This document shows, one piece after another, positions 50,384 to 57,509 of a DNA stretch of 64,000 nucleotides (its first letter is position 1; each line of letters begins with the position of its first letter). The DNA comes from JBBRHQ01 sp963720735. Its GTDB lineage: Bacteria > Actinomycetota > Thermoleophilia > Solirubrobacterales > 70-9. The notes beneath the pieces were generated by a model. It was not told the origin of the DNA. It was given only the letters and a program-made list of their open reading frames with translations, and searched no databases. The translations under genes and the position numbers were made by a program. The stretch covers positions 479,319 through 543,318 of the forward strand of contig CAVRGL010000010.1 in the NCBI GenBank assembly GCA_963720735.1. Reading direction: 5' to 3'.

Positions 50384-51970
50384 GCCGAGATCCTCGAGCA
50401 CGGCCATCGCCGCGTTTCGCCCGTTCAGCGCGATCACCGAGCCGGCCGGGTGGGTGGCGGCGCCGCAGAGGTAGAGGCCGGGGATCTCGGTGCGATGATC
50501 GAGCCGCCGGTCCCACATCTGGTCGGGCATCGTCTCCCCCTGGAAGATGTTTCCGTCGGTGAGGCCGATCCGCGCCTCGATGTCGGGCGGGCCGAGCACC
50601 TCGAGCTCCTCGATGCAGTCGCGCACCTCTGGCGCGTAGGCGGCGATCGCCTCGAGGATCAGCTCGCCGACCTCGCCCCGCCGTGACTCCCAGTCGCCCT
50701 CGGCGAAGCGGTAGGGCGCGTAGTGGGCGAAGACGCTCATCACGTGCTTGCCCGGCGGGGCGACGCCCGGGTCATAGCCGGTCTGGAAGTAGAGCTCGGC
50801 GAAGCCGATCGCCGGCTCGCCGCGCCCGCAAGACTCGAAGGCCTGCTGACAGGCGTCAAGCCCGGGAGTGATCGTCACCATCGAGCGCTCCGGGGAGATC
50901 CCCTCGGCCGCGGCGGTGAAACTCGGCACCCGGCCGAGCGCCGCGTTCAGCTTGACCACCGGCGAGCGGGTCCGCCAGCCCGCCACCCGCTCCGCCATCG
51001 TCCCCGGCACCGACCCGGAGTCGATCAGCGAAAGAGTCCGCTTCGGCTCGGCGTTGGAGAGGACCACCCTGGAGCGCAGCAGCTCGCCGCTCTCCAGCCT
51101 CACCCCCTGATCGGGGACGATCTCGCCGACCGGGACACCGCAGGCGAGCTTCGCCCCCGCCTCTATCGCCGCCTCGGCGATCGCGAAGGAGACCCGGCCC
51201 ATGCCGCCCTCGACGTAGCCCCAGAACGAGCCCAGCCCCAGCAGGTCGCCCTGATGGTGCATCAGCTTGACCGAGGCGGTGCCGGGATCGCGCGGCCCGG
51301 CGTAGGCGCCGGTGATCCCCTGGCCGAAGAGCGCATGGTGGAGGCGCTCGTCCTCCATGTAGCGTGAGATCGTCTCGGCGATCGACTCCTCGAAGACGAT
51401 CGAGATCAGCTCGGGATCCCCACCGAGCACCTCCTCGATCCGCTCGCGCGACGGAGAGGAGCCGAGCCAGGTGTCTCCGGCAGGCCCGTGGCGCAGCGCC
51501 ACCCGGCAGCGCTCGAAGGCGGCCTCGTAGGCGGCCCGTCCCTCGATGTCGCGCTCAGAGAAGCCGTTGCGGCGCAGGTGTTCGGCGGTGTCGCGGGGAT
51601 CGAGGAAGCTGGCATAGGAGCTGCCGTCGGGAAGCGGCACCCAGGAGTTGGGCTCGGCGGCGAAGACGCGGTAGCCGCGGCTCTCCAGCCCGAGCTCGGA
51701 GACCACCAGCTGGTCGAGCAGGCCCACCACGTAGGCGCAGGGGCTGACCACGTAGCGCTGATCGGAGAAGGGCCGCTCCAGGGTGCAGGCACCTCCGAGC
51801 CGCTCGCGGCGCTCCAGCACCAGCACCGAGCGCCCCGCCCGGGCCAGGTAGGCCGCTGCGGTGAGGCCATTGTGGCCGCCGCCGACGACGATCGCGTCCC
51901 ACTCGGTGCTCGCGAGCTCGCTGAGCGGCGCGGGGAGGCCGACCCTCCCCATCTCCTCGGCGACGTTCAC
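50381..51970 (-). CDS. Phytoene-desaturase-family FAD oxidoreductase
   Basis: 529 residues. FAD dinucleotide motif AIVVGGGHNGLTAAAYLARA with LVLERRERLGGAC; C-terminal LYLCGAATHPAGSVIALNGR closes the flavin site. This matches the CrtI-like family, many members of which act on non-carotenoid substrates; the long central segment with no carotenoid genes nearby argues for another role. GTG start, 7 nt after GATACT. The catalase-family gene follows. Confidence 0.87.
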   Translation of the reverse strand: MNVAEEMGRVGLPAPLSELASTEWDAIVVGGGHNGLTAAAYLARAGRSVLVLERRERLGGACTLERPFSDQRYVVSPCAYVVGLLDQLVVSELGLESRGYRVFAAEPNSWVPLPDGSSYASFLDPRDTAEHLRRNGFSERDIEGRAAYEAAFERCRVALRHGPAGDTWLGSSPSRERIEEVLGGDPELISIVFEESIAETISRYMEDERLHHALFGQGITGAYAGPRDPGTASVKLMHHQGDLLGLGSFWGYVEGGMGRVSFAIAEAAIEAGAKLACGVPVGEIVPDQGVRLESGELLRSRVVLSNAEPKRTLSLIDSGSVPGTMAERVAGWRTRSPVVKLNAALGRVPSFTAAAEGISPERSMVTITPGLDACQQAFESCGRGEPAIGFAELYFQTGYDPGVAPPGKHVMSVFAHYAPYRFAEGDWESRRGEVGELILEAIAAYAPEVRDCIEELEVLGPPDIEARIGLTDGNIFQGETMPDQMWDRRLDHRTEIPGLYLCGAATHPAGSVIALNGRNAAMAVLEDLG

Positions 51971-52083
51971 GCCCGCCAGTATCGCTGTTCGCAGCCGGGC
52001 GGCGAGGCTCGCGGCGGGCCGCCGATCATGGGAACCTTCCCGGCAATGCTCGCCCCTCGTCCCCCGATCCCGAGGAGCCCGGA

Positions 52084-53328
52084 GTGAACCCCCGGCTCGC
52101 CCGGGCTGCGGTGACCGCCGCTATGCGGAGGGTCTCCGAGGGGCGGATCGACGTCCTCGAGGGTGGCCGGATGCGCGCCTACGGGCGTCCGGGAGCCGAC
52201 CTCCACGCCCAGGTGACGATCGAGGACCCGGCTGCATGGAACGGACCCCTGGGCGGCAGCCTCGGGCTCGGCGAGGGCTACGTCGAGGGGCTCTGGGAAA
52301 CCGACGACCTGGTCTCACTGCTGCGGATCGCCGTCCGCGAGCTGCGCCGCCTCGAGGGCGCCGTCTCGGCGCTGGCCCGCCCCCGGGCCTGGGCCCACCG
52401 GCTGCGCCGCCTGGTCCCCGAGAACACCCGCAGCGGCGCCCGGGAGAACATCTCCGCCCACTACGACCTCGGCAACGAGCTCTTCTCCGCCTTCCTCGAC
52501 CCGTCGATGACCTACTCCTGCGCGTACTTCGCCGACGGTGCCACAGGGCTCGACGAGGCGCAGGCCGCGAAGCTCGACCGGATCTGCGAGAAGCTGCGGC
52601 TCGGGCCCGAGGACCACCTGCTCGAGATCGGCACCGGCTGGGGCGGGCTGGCGATCCACGCCGCCTCCCGCTACGGCTGCCGGGTGACGACGACGACGAT
52701 CTCCGGCCGCCAGCACGCCCTGGCGGTGGAACGGGTCCGCGCCGCCGGCCTCGAGGACCGCGTGACCCTGCTGATGGAGGACTACCGCGACCTGCGCGGG
52801 CGCTACGACAAGCTGGTCTCGATCGAGATGATCGAGGCGGTCGGCTGGCAGTACTTCGATGCGTTCTTCGCCCGCTGCAGCGGTCTGCTGGAGCCCGACG
52901 GGCTGATGCTGCTGCAGGCGATCGTCATCGACGACCGCCTCTACGAGGTCGAGAAGGCGGCCCGCAGCTTCGCCAACACCCACATCTTCCCCGGCGGCTG
53001 CCTGCCGTCGAACGCCCAGATCGCCGATTGCGTGGAGCGGGTGACCGACCTGCGGGCGGTCTGGATGGAGGACATAACGGACCACTACCCGCGCACCCTT
53101 GCAGCCTGGCGCGAGCGCTTCCTCGCCGCCTGGGAGGAGCTCAGCCCCAGGGGCTATGACGAGCGCTTCCGGCGCCTCTGGACCTTCTATCTGTCGAGCT
53201 CCGAGGCGGGGTTCCGCGAGCGGCGGATCGGCGACGTGCAGATGCTGCTTGCAAAGCCCGAATGGCGGCCGGAGGGGGCGGAGCCGGAGCTTGGGGCAAC
53301 GGTATTCAGACAGCTCCAGGTCGCCTAG
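52084..53328 (+). CDS. Cyclopropane-fatty-acyl-phospholipid synthase family protein
   Basis: 414 residues, normal for CFA synthases. A divergent N-terminal domain is followed by NISAHYDLGNELFSAFLDPSMTYSCAYF, LLEIGTGWGGLAIHAASRYGC (SAM motif), VSIEMIEAVGWQYFDAFF and QAIVIDDRLYE, ending with a WRERFLAAWEEL and YDERFRRLWTFYLSSSEAGF signature. It would methylenate unsaturated acyl chains of membrane phospholipids at the cytosolic face. GTG start. The following hydrolase starts one base after its stop. Confidence 0.93.
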   Translation: MNPRLARAAVTAAMRRVSEGRIDVLEGGRMRAYGRPGADLHAQVTIEDPAAWNGPLGGSLGLGEGYVEGLWETDDLVSLLRIAVRELRRLEGAVSALARPRAWAHRLRRLVPENTRSGARENISAHYDLGNELFSAFLDPSMTYSCAYFADGATGLDEAQAAKLDRICEKLRLGPEDHLLEIGTGWGGLAIHAASRYGCRVTTTTISGRQHALAVERVRAAGLEDRVTLLMEDYRDLRGRYDKLVSIEMIEAVGWQYFDAFFARCSGLLEPDGLMLLQAIVIDDRLYEVEKAARSFANTHIFPGGCLPSNAQIADCVERVTDLRAVWMEDITDHYPRTLAAWRERFLAAWEELSPRGYDERFRRLWTFYLSSSEAGFRERRIGDVQMLLAKPEWRPEGAEPELGATVFRQLQVA

Positions 53329-53329
53329 C

Positions 53330-54103
53330 TTGATCGCCCACACCACAAGAGGGGAGGGCGAGCCCCTGCTCCTGCTGCACGGCCTCGGCGCGACCGGCGC
53401 GATCTGGGAGCCGGTCAGCGGCAGGCTGTCCCAGGAACGCCAGGTGATCGGGATCGACCTGCCGGGCTTCGGTGGGTCCGAGCCGCTGCCCGAGGGGGTG
53501 GCGCCGACCCCCGCCAACCTCGCCGCCGCGGTCTGCGGCTTCTGCGCGGAGCTCGGGATCGGGCGGCCCCACGTCGCCGGCAACTCGCTCGGCGCCTGGG
53601 TCGGCCTGGAGATGGCCAAGGCCGGCGGGGCGGTCTCGGTGACGGCACTCTCCCCTGCCGGGCTCTGGGGCAAGCCGCTCGGGCCGCGCCGCTACGACAG
53701 CCACGCCCTCGCGATCCGCGTGCGGCCCTTGCTCTCGCTGGCCCTCCGCAGCCGCCGCGGGCGTCAGGCGATACTGCGAACGACGATGGCGAAGCCGGAG
53801 CAGGTCCCCGCCCGGATCGCGCGCGCGATGGTCCTCGGCTGGGTCGACGCCCCCGGGTACGAGGCCGCGAACCGCGAGATGCGGGCCGACGTCTTCGATC
53901 CCAGCGGCTTCCCCGACGTTCCGGTGACCCTGGCCTGGGCCGAGCACGACCGTCTGGTATCGCGGCCGCGGCCGCAGCAGTTCCCGCCCGGCGCCCGCTA
54001 CCTGGTCCTGCCCGGGGTCGGCCACACCCCGACCTGGGACGACCCCGGCCTGATCGCCCGGGTGCTGCTCGAGGGAAGCGCGGTGGGCGCCGTCGCGCCG
54101 TAG
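53330..54103 (+). CDS. Alpha/beta hydrolase
   Basis: 257 residues. LLLLHGLGATGAIW (oxyanion), DLPGFGGSEPL, nucleophile Ser in VAGNSLGAWVG, Asp in WAEHDRLVS and His in PGVGHTPTW complete the catalytic triad order. TTG start at 53330 lies one base after the cyclopropane-synthase stop with AGG 9 nt upstream; the open frame extends further upstream only as shadow coding. Cotranscription suggests a lipid-related ester substrate, unproven. Followed by the second copy of the hairpin repeat. Confidence 0.85.
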   Translation: MIAHTTRGEGEPLLLLHGLGATGAIWEPVSGRLSQERQVIGIDLPGFGGSEPLPEGVAPTPANLAAAVCGFCAELGIGRPHVAGNSLGAWVGLEMAKAGGAVSVTALSPAGLWGKPLGPRRYDSHALAIRVRPLLSLALRSRRGRQAILRTTMAKPEQVPARIARAMVLGWVDAPGYEAANREMRADVFDPSGFPDVPVTLAWAEHDRLVSRPRPQQFPPGARYLVLPGVGHTPTWDDPGLIARVLLEGSAVGAVAP

Positions 54104-54122
54104 GATCAGGCGAGCGAGGACC

Positions 54123-54163
54123 TGGGACCTCTGAGCCGCCATATAGGCGCTTCAAAGGTCCCA
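54123..54163. repeat. Hairpin repeat, copy B of two
   Basis: TGGGACCT (54123-54130) pairs with AGGTCCCA (54156-54163); after one C-A mismatch the stem resumes with TGAG/TTCA-type pairs and CGCC/GGCG closes a small ATATA loop. Compared with copy A (4522-4564) several stem bases differ but pairing is kept or improved, and the loop segment CCGCCATATAG and the flank AAAGGTCCCACCC are conserved. It sits between the hydrolase and alcohol dehydrogenase genes. Confidence 0.85.
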
Positions 54164-54195
54164 CCCCGATACGAAAGGCGAACGGAGGTGGGCGG

Positions 54196-55302
54196 ATGAA
54201 GGTGCGGGCGGCTGTCCTTGAGGAGTTCGGCAAGCCACTCGAGGTCCAGGAGGTCGAGCTCGCCGACCCCAAGCTGGGCGAGGTGCTGGTGCGACTGGGG
54301 GCCTGCGGCGTCTGCCACACCGACCTCTACACCGCCTCGGGCGCCGACCCCTCCGGCTATGCGCCTACGGTCCTCGGCCACGAGGGCGCCGGCGTGGTCG
54401 AGAAGGTCGGCGAAGGCGTCAGCCTCCTAGCTCCGGGAGATCACGTCGTCACCCTGTTCTCTCCCCAGTGCGGGGAGTGCGTCCACTGCCGCGATCCCCG
54501 CACCAACCTCTGCCTGGCGATCCGTGAGGAGCAGGGCAAGGGGCACCTCCCCGACGGCACCACCCGGCTGAGCCGAAACGGGGATGAGATCCGCCATTTC
54601 ATGGGGACATCGACCTTCGCCGAGTACACGGTGATGCCCGAGATCGCCCTCGCCAAGATCGACCCCGAGGCGCCGCTGGAGGGGGCCTGCCTGTTCGCCT
54701 GCGGCCTCTCCACCGGCCTCGGCGCGGCGATCAACACCGCCAAGGTCAGCGAGGGCTCGACCTGCGTCGTCTTCGGCGCCGGGATGGTCGGCCTCGGTGC
54801 CGTCGCCGGCTGCCGCCTGCAGGGCGCCGAACGGATCATCTGCGTCGACCTCTCACCGGAGCGGCTGGAGCTGGCCAGCGGCCAGGGCGCGACCGAGACG
54901 ATGGTGGGCGGCGACGGGGCGGTCGAGCGGATCCTCGAGCAGACAGACGGTTTCGGCGCCGATTTCACCTTCGAGGCGACCGGCAACGTCGCGGTGATGC
55001 GCCAGGCGGTTGAGGCGGCCCGGATGGCATGGGGGCTCTGCACCGTCGCCGGGGTCGCCGGCAAGGGAGAGACCCTGGACATCGTCCCCCGCTTCCTGAT
55101 CACCGGGCGGCGCGTCGCCGGATCGTCGTTCGGCGGAGTCAAGGGACGCGAGGGAGTGCCGAAGCTGATCGAGCGCTGGCTGGGCGGGGAGATCGACGTC
55201 GATCCCTTCATCTCGCACCATCTGACCCTGGACGAGGTCAACCGCGGCTTCGAGCTGATGGAGGCCCAGGACGGCATCCGCAGCGTCATCAACTACGACT
55301 GA
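54196..55302 (+). CDS. Zinc-dependent class III-type alcohol dehydrogenase
   Basis: 368-residue MDR enzyme. Catalytic zinc ligands are Cys in GACGVCHTD, His in LGHEGAG and Cys in FACGLSTGLG; structural zinc lobe is CGECVHCRDPRTNLC. NAD site is FGAGMVGLGAVAG. Overall alignment with glutathione-dependent formaldehyde dehydrogenases is good (GTSTFAEYTV, GGVKGREGVPKL). In an actinobacterium the thiol cofactor would be mycothiol, but generic alcohol dehydrogenase activity is possible. GGAGG precedes the ATG. The MBL hydrolase gene follows after 12 bp. Confidence 0.88.
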   Translation: MKVRAAVLEEFGKPLEVQEVELADPKLGEVLVRLGACGVCHTDLYTASGADPSGYAPTVLGHEGAGVVEKVGEGVSLLAPGDHVVTLFSPQCGECVHCRDPRTNLCLAIREEQGKGHLPDGTTRLSRNGDEIRHFMGTSTFAEYTVMPEIALAKIDPEAPLEGACLFACGLSTGLGAAINTAKVSEGSTCVVFGAGMVGLGAVAGCRLQGAERIICVDLSPERLELASGQGATETMVGGDGAVERILEQTDGFGADFTFEATGNVAVMRQAVEAARMAWGLCTVAGVAGKGETLDIVPRFLITGRRVAGSSFGGVKGREGVPKLIERWLGGEIDVDPFISHHLTLDEVNRGFELMEAQDGIRSVINYD

Positions 55303-55314
55303 GAGGACCGAGAG

Positions 55315-56061
55315 TTGATCCTGCAGCGCACCGAAAACCCAGAGTGGCTCTCCAACGCCTACCTGGTCGTCGACGAGCCCGGCGGCACGGGCGTGCTGAT
55401 CGACGGCAACGGGGTGCTCGAGCCGCTGCTCGAGCGGGCCGAGCGCGAGGGGACCGAGGTCACCCACATCCTCCTCACCCACTCGCACGCCGACCACCTG
55501 GCGGGGATCGCCGAGGCCCGGGAGCGGCTCGGCAACCCAGCACTGGTCGCCCATCCGGCGGTCGCCGAGGAAATCTCCGAGGAGGTCACCGAGACGATCG
55601 AGGGAGGCGGGAAGCTGAGCACCGGCGAGCTCGAGATCGAGGCGATCGATACACCGGGCCACGCTGCCGGGCACCTCGCGTATGTGATCGACGGCACCGA
55701 TGTGATCACCGCCGACGTCCTCTTCAAGGGAACCGTCGGCGGCACGAAGGCGCCGGGCGCCAGCGGCTTCGACGACCTGCGCTCTTCGGTGATGGACAAG
55801 CTGATGAAGCTGCCGCCCGAGACTCGCGTCCATCCCGGCCACCGGGAGCCGACGACGATCGGCGATGAATGGGAGTCGAACCCGTTCATCCGCGTCTGGC
55901 GCGGCCTCGAGCCCGAGGGTGACGAGCAGGTCCGGGTCTGGGAGAAGGAGGCGACGATGAAGCTCTGGGCGCCGGACTACGACGGCGGCAACAAGGCTTG
56001 GATCGTGTTCACCGACAGCGGCGAGGAGGCGATCGTCGGCGGCTCCCAGGTCGAGCGCTAG
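55315..56061 (+). CDS. MBL-fold metallo-hydrolase
   Basis: 248 residues. HSHADHLAG supplies the first metal ligands; VAHPAV, IDTPGHAAGH with His, DVLFKGTVGG with Asp and VHPGHREPTTIG with His complete the glyoxalase-II-like binuclear site. TTG start. The C-terminal 45 residues are less typical (WEKEATMKLWAPDYDGGN). Together with the adjacent class III dehydrogenase it resembles aldehyde detoxification pairs in which the MBL enzyme hydrolyses a thiol ester, for example S-formylmycothiol; this is inference. Confidence 0.87.
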   Translation: MILQRTENPEWLSNAYLVVDEPGGTGVLIDGNGVLEPLLERAEREGTEVTHILLTHSHADHLAGIAEARERLGNPALVAHPAVAEEISEEVTETIEGGGKLSTGELEIEAIDTPGHAAGHLAYVIDGTDVITADVLFKGTVGGTKAPGASGFDDLRSSVMDKLMKLPPETRVHPGHREPTTIGDEWESNPFIRVWRGLEPEGDEQVRVWEKEATMKLWAPDYDGGNKAWIVFTDSGEEAIVGGSQVER

Positions 56062-57365
56062 CGGGCGCCGGACGCCACCCGGCGGAACTCGACCACGGTG
56101 TGAAAGACGCGGGTGGTCGCGCCCGCGGTGTATTGCTGGGCGGTATTCGAGGCCCCCAGCGGAACCCGCAGGCTTATCCTTCCCCGCCGCCCGGCGCGCA
56201 CCACCCGCTGCCCGTCCCCGCCCGCCGAGTGGATCTTCACCCGGTAGGCGGCGCCGGGAGCCAGCAGCGGCGCCGTCGTCACCCGGGCGCTGCCGCTGCC
56301 GCTGAGGCGAAAGCCGCGAGGACCGGCCGCGCCGAGGCTGCTGAACTCGAGCGCCTTGCGGCGGATCTGCACCCGCCAGCCGAAGACCGAGTAGCCCGGC
56401 TCGATCGAGCGGTAGGTGACGGTCGCGGGAGCCGGCTCAGGACTGGCGAAGACGCGCATCAGGTGGGGAAGGGTGCGCTTCAGGTCACGCTGCCAGTAGG
56501 GCCAGGTGTGACCGCCCGGTCCGTAGTCGTCCCAGATGTTGGGGATCCCGAGCCGGGCCAGCTTGTCGTGGAAATCGAGGCTCATCGCGTGGACCACCCT
56601 CTCGAACACGTCGCCGCCGCCGAAGGGCCCGCCCGGCTCGCCGTTGCCGGTGCGGATCGTCAGGTCCACGGGCCGCAGGTTCTCCGCCAAGTCGGTGGGG
56701 TTGTGTCCCCGCCAGCGAACCTCCTGCTCCTCCCTCGGCCCGTAGATCGCGTCCGGGGTGATCGCGATGTCCGCCGCGTTGTTGGTGTCGACGGCCCCCG
56801 AGAAGCTGGCGGCGGCGGCGAAGTCGTCGGGGTGGCGCGCCGCGTAGTGCATCGCCCCGTAGCCGCCCATCGAGAGCCCTGCGATGGCCCGTTCGCTCCT
56901 CGAGGCGAGCGTCCGGTAGCGCGCGTCGATGAAGCCGAGCAGCTGGCCGATGTGGTAGTTCTCCCACTCCGGCGGCCCGAAGGCGCCGCCGTTGAACCAG
57001 TTGACGTAGCCGCCATTGGGCCCGCTGTCGGGCATCACCACGATCAGCGGCCGGCCCGCGGTGAGCTCCTCCGCGTCGCCCTTGTCGGTCCAGGAGCGGT
57101 AGTCGTCGAGCGCGCCGTGGAGCAGATAGAGGACCGGGTAGCGCCTACGCGAGCCGGCGTAGGAGGCGGGCAAGAGGATGCGGACGTGGGTGTCGGCGCT
57201 GAGGTGGTCGCTGCGCAGGGTGAGCTCGCGCAGCCGCGGGTCGATCCGCTTCGAGGAGACCCGCTTCAGCCCGGCGACCCCCCTCGCCGACGCGGCAGTC
57301 GCGGCACACAGACCCAGCAGCGCCGACAGCGCCGCGAGCAGGATCAGGGTCCGCGGGCGGCTCAC
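56058..57365 (-). CDS. Secreted esterase (antigen 85/esterase D-like) with C-terminal beta domain
   Basis: 435 residues; signal peptide (LILLAALSALLGLCAATAASA). Esterase core (about 40-320): YPVLYLLHGALDDYRSW, VVMPDSGPNGGYVNWF, nucleophile Ser in IAGLSMGGYGAM, and His in GPGGHTWPYW. C-terminal 100 residues form a beta-sandwich (YSVFGWRVQIRRKALEFSSL). Related to mycolyltransferase-like and ferric-enterobactin-type esterases; a cell-envelope lipid or polysaccharide ester is a plausible substrate. Convergent with the MBL gene, sharing 4 bp at the stops; divergent from the large GH gene. Confidence 0.88.
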   Translation of the reverse strand: MSRPRTLILLAALSALLGLCAATAASARGVAGLKRVSSKRIDPRLRELTLRSDHLSADTHVRILLPASYAGSRRRYPVLYLLHGALDDYRSWTDKGDAEELTAGRPLIVVMPDSGPNGGYVNWFNGGAFGPPEWENYHIGQLLGFIDARYRTLASRSERAIAGLSMGGYGAMHYAARHPDDFAAAASFSGAVDTNNAADIAITPDAIYGPREEQEVRWRGHNPTDLAENLRPVDLTIRTGNGEPGGPFGGGDVFERVVHAMSLDFHDKLARLGIPNIWDDYGPGGHTWPYWQRDLKRTLPHLMRVFASPEPAPATVTYRSIEPGYSVFGWRVQIRRKALEFSSLGAAGPRGFRLSGSGSARVTTAPLLAPGAAYRVKIHSAGGDGQRVVRAGRRGRISLRVPLGASNTAQQYTAGATTRVFHTVVEFRRVASGAR

Positions 57366-57496
57366 GGCTCGCAGACCGGGGCACCCTGGCGGCGCAGGCG
57401 GCGGAACTCCGTCACCTCACAGGTCGCGAGCGCAGCAGCGGACGATCTCGCTCCCATGCCCTCCTCCTTCCTGCTCGGTTTCCGTGCCGCGCCTAA

Positions 57497-57502
57497 TATA
57501 GG
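57497..57502 (+). promoter_or_regulatory. Putative -10 (TATAGG) of the secreted GH gene
   Basis: TATAGG within CCTAATATAGGCG lies 7 nt before the ATG at 57510. The AT cluster stands out against very GC-rich surroundings. No Shine-Dalgarno sequence precedes the ATG. Confidence 0.42.
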
Positions 57503-57509
57503 CGCGACG

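Noticed and set aside
50381..51970. Carotenoid biosynthesis gene crtI
   Set aside because: Family membership is clear, but no phytoene synthase or cyclase is nearby and many relatives act on other substrates.
55998..57509. Upstream extension of the large GH open frame
   Set aside because: It is antisense to the secreted esterase; a signal peptide begins at the ATG at 57510 next to a good -10.
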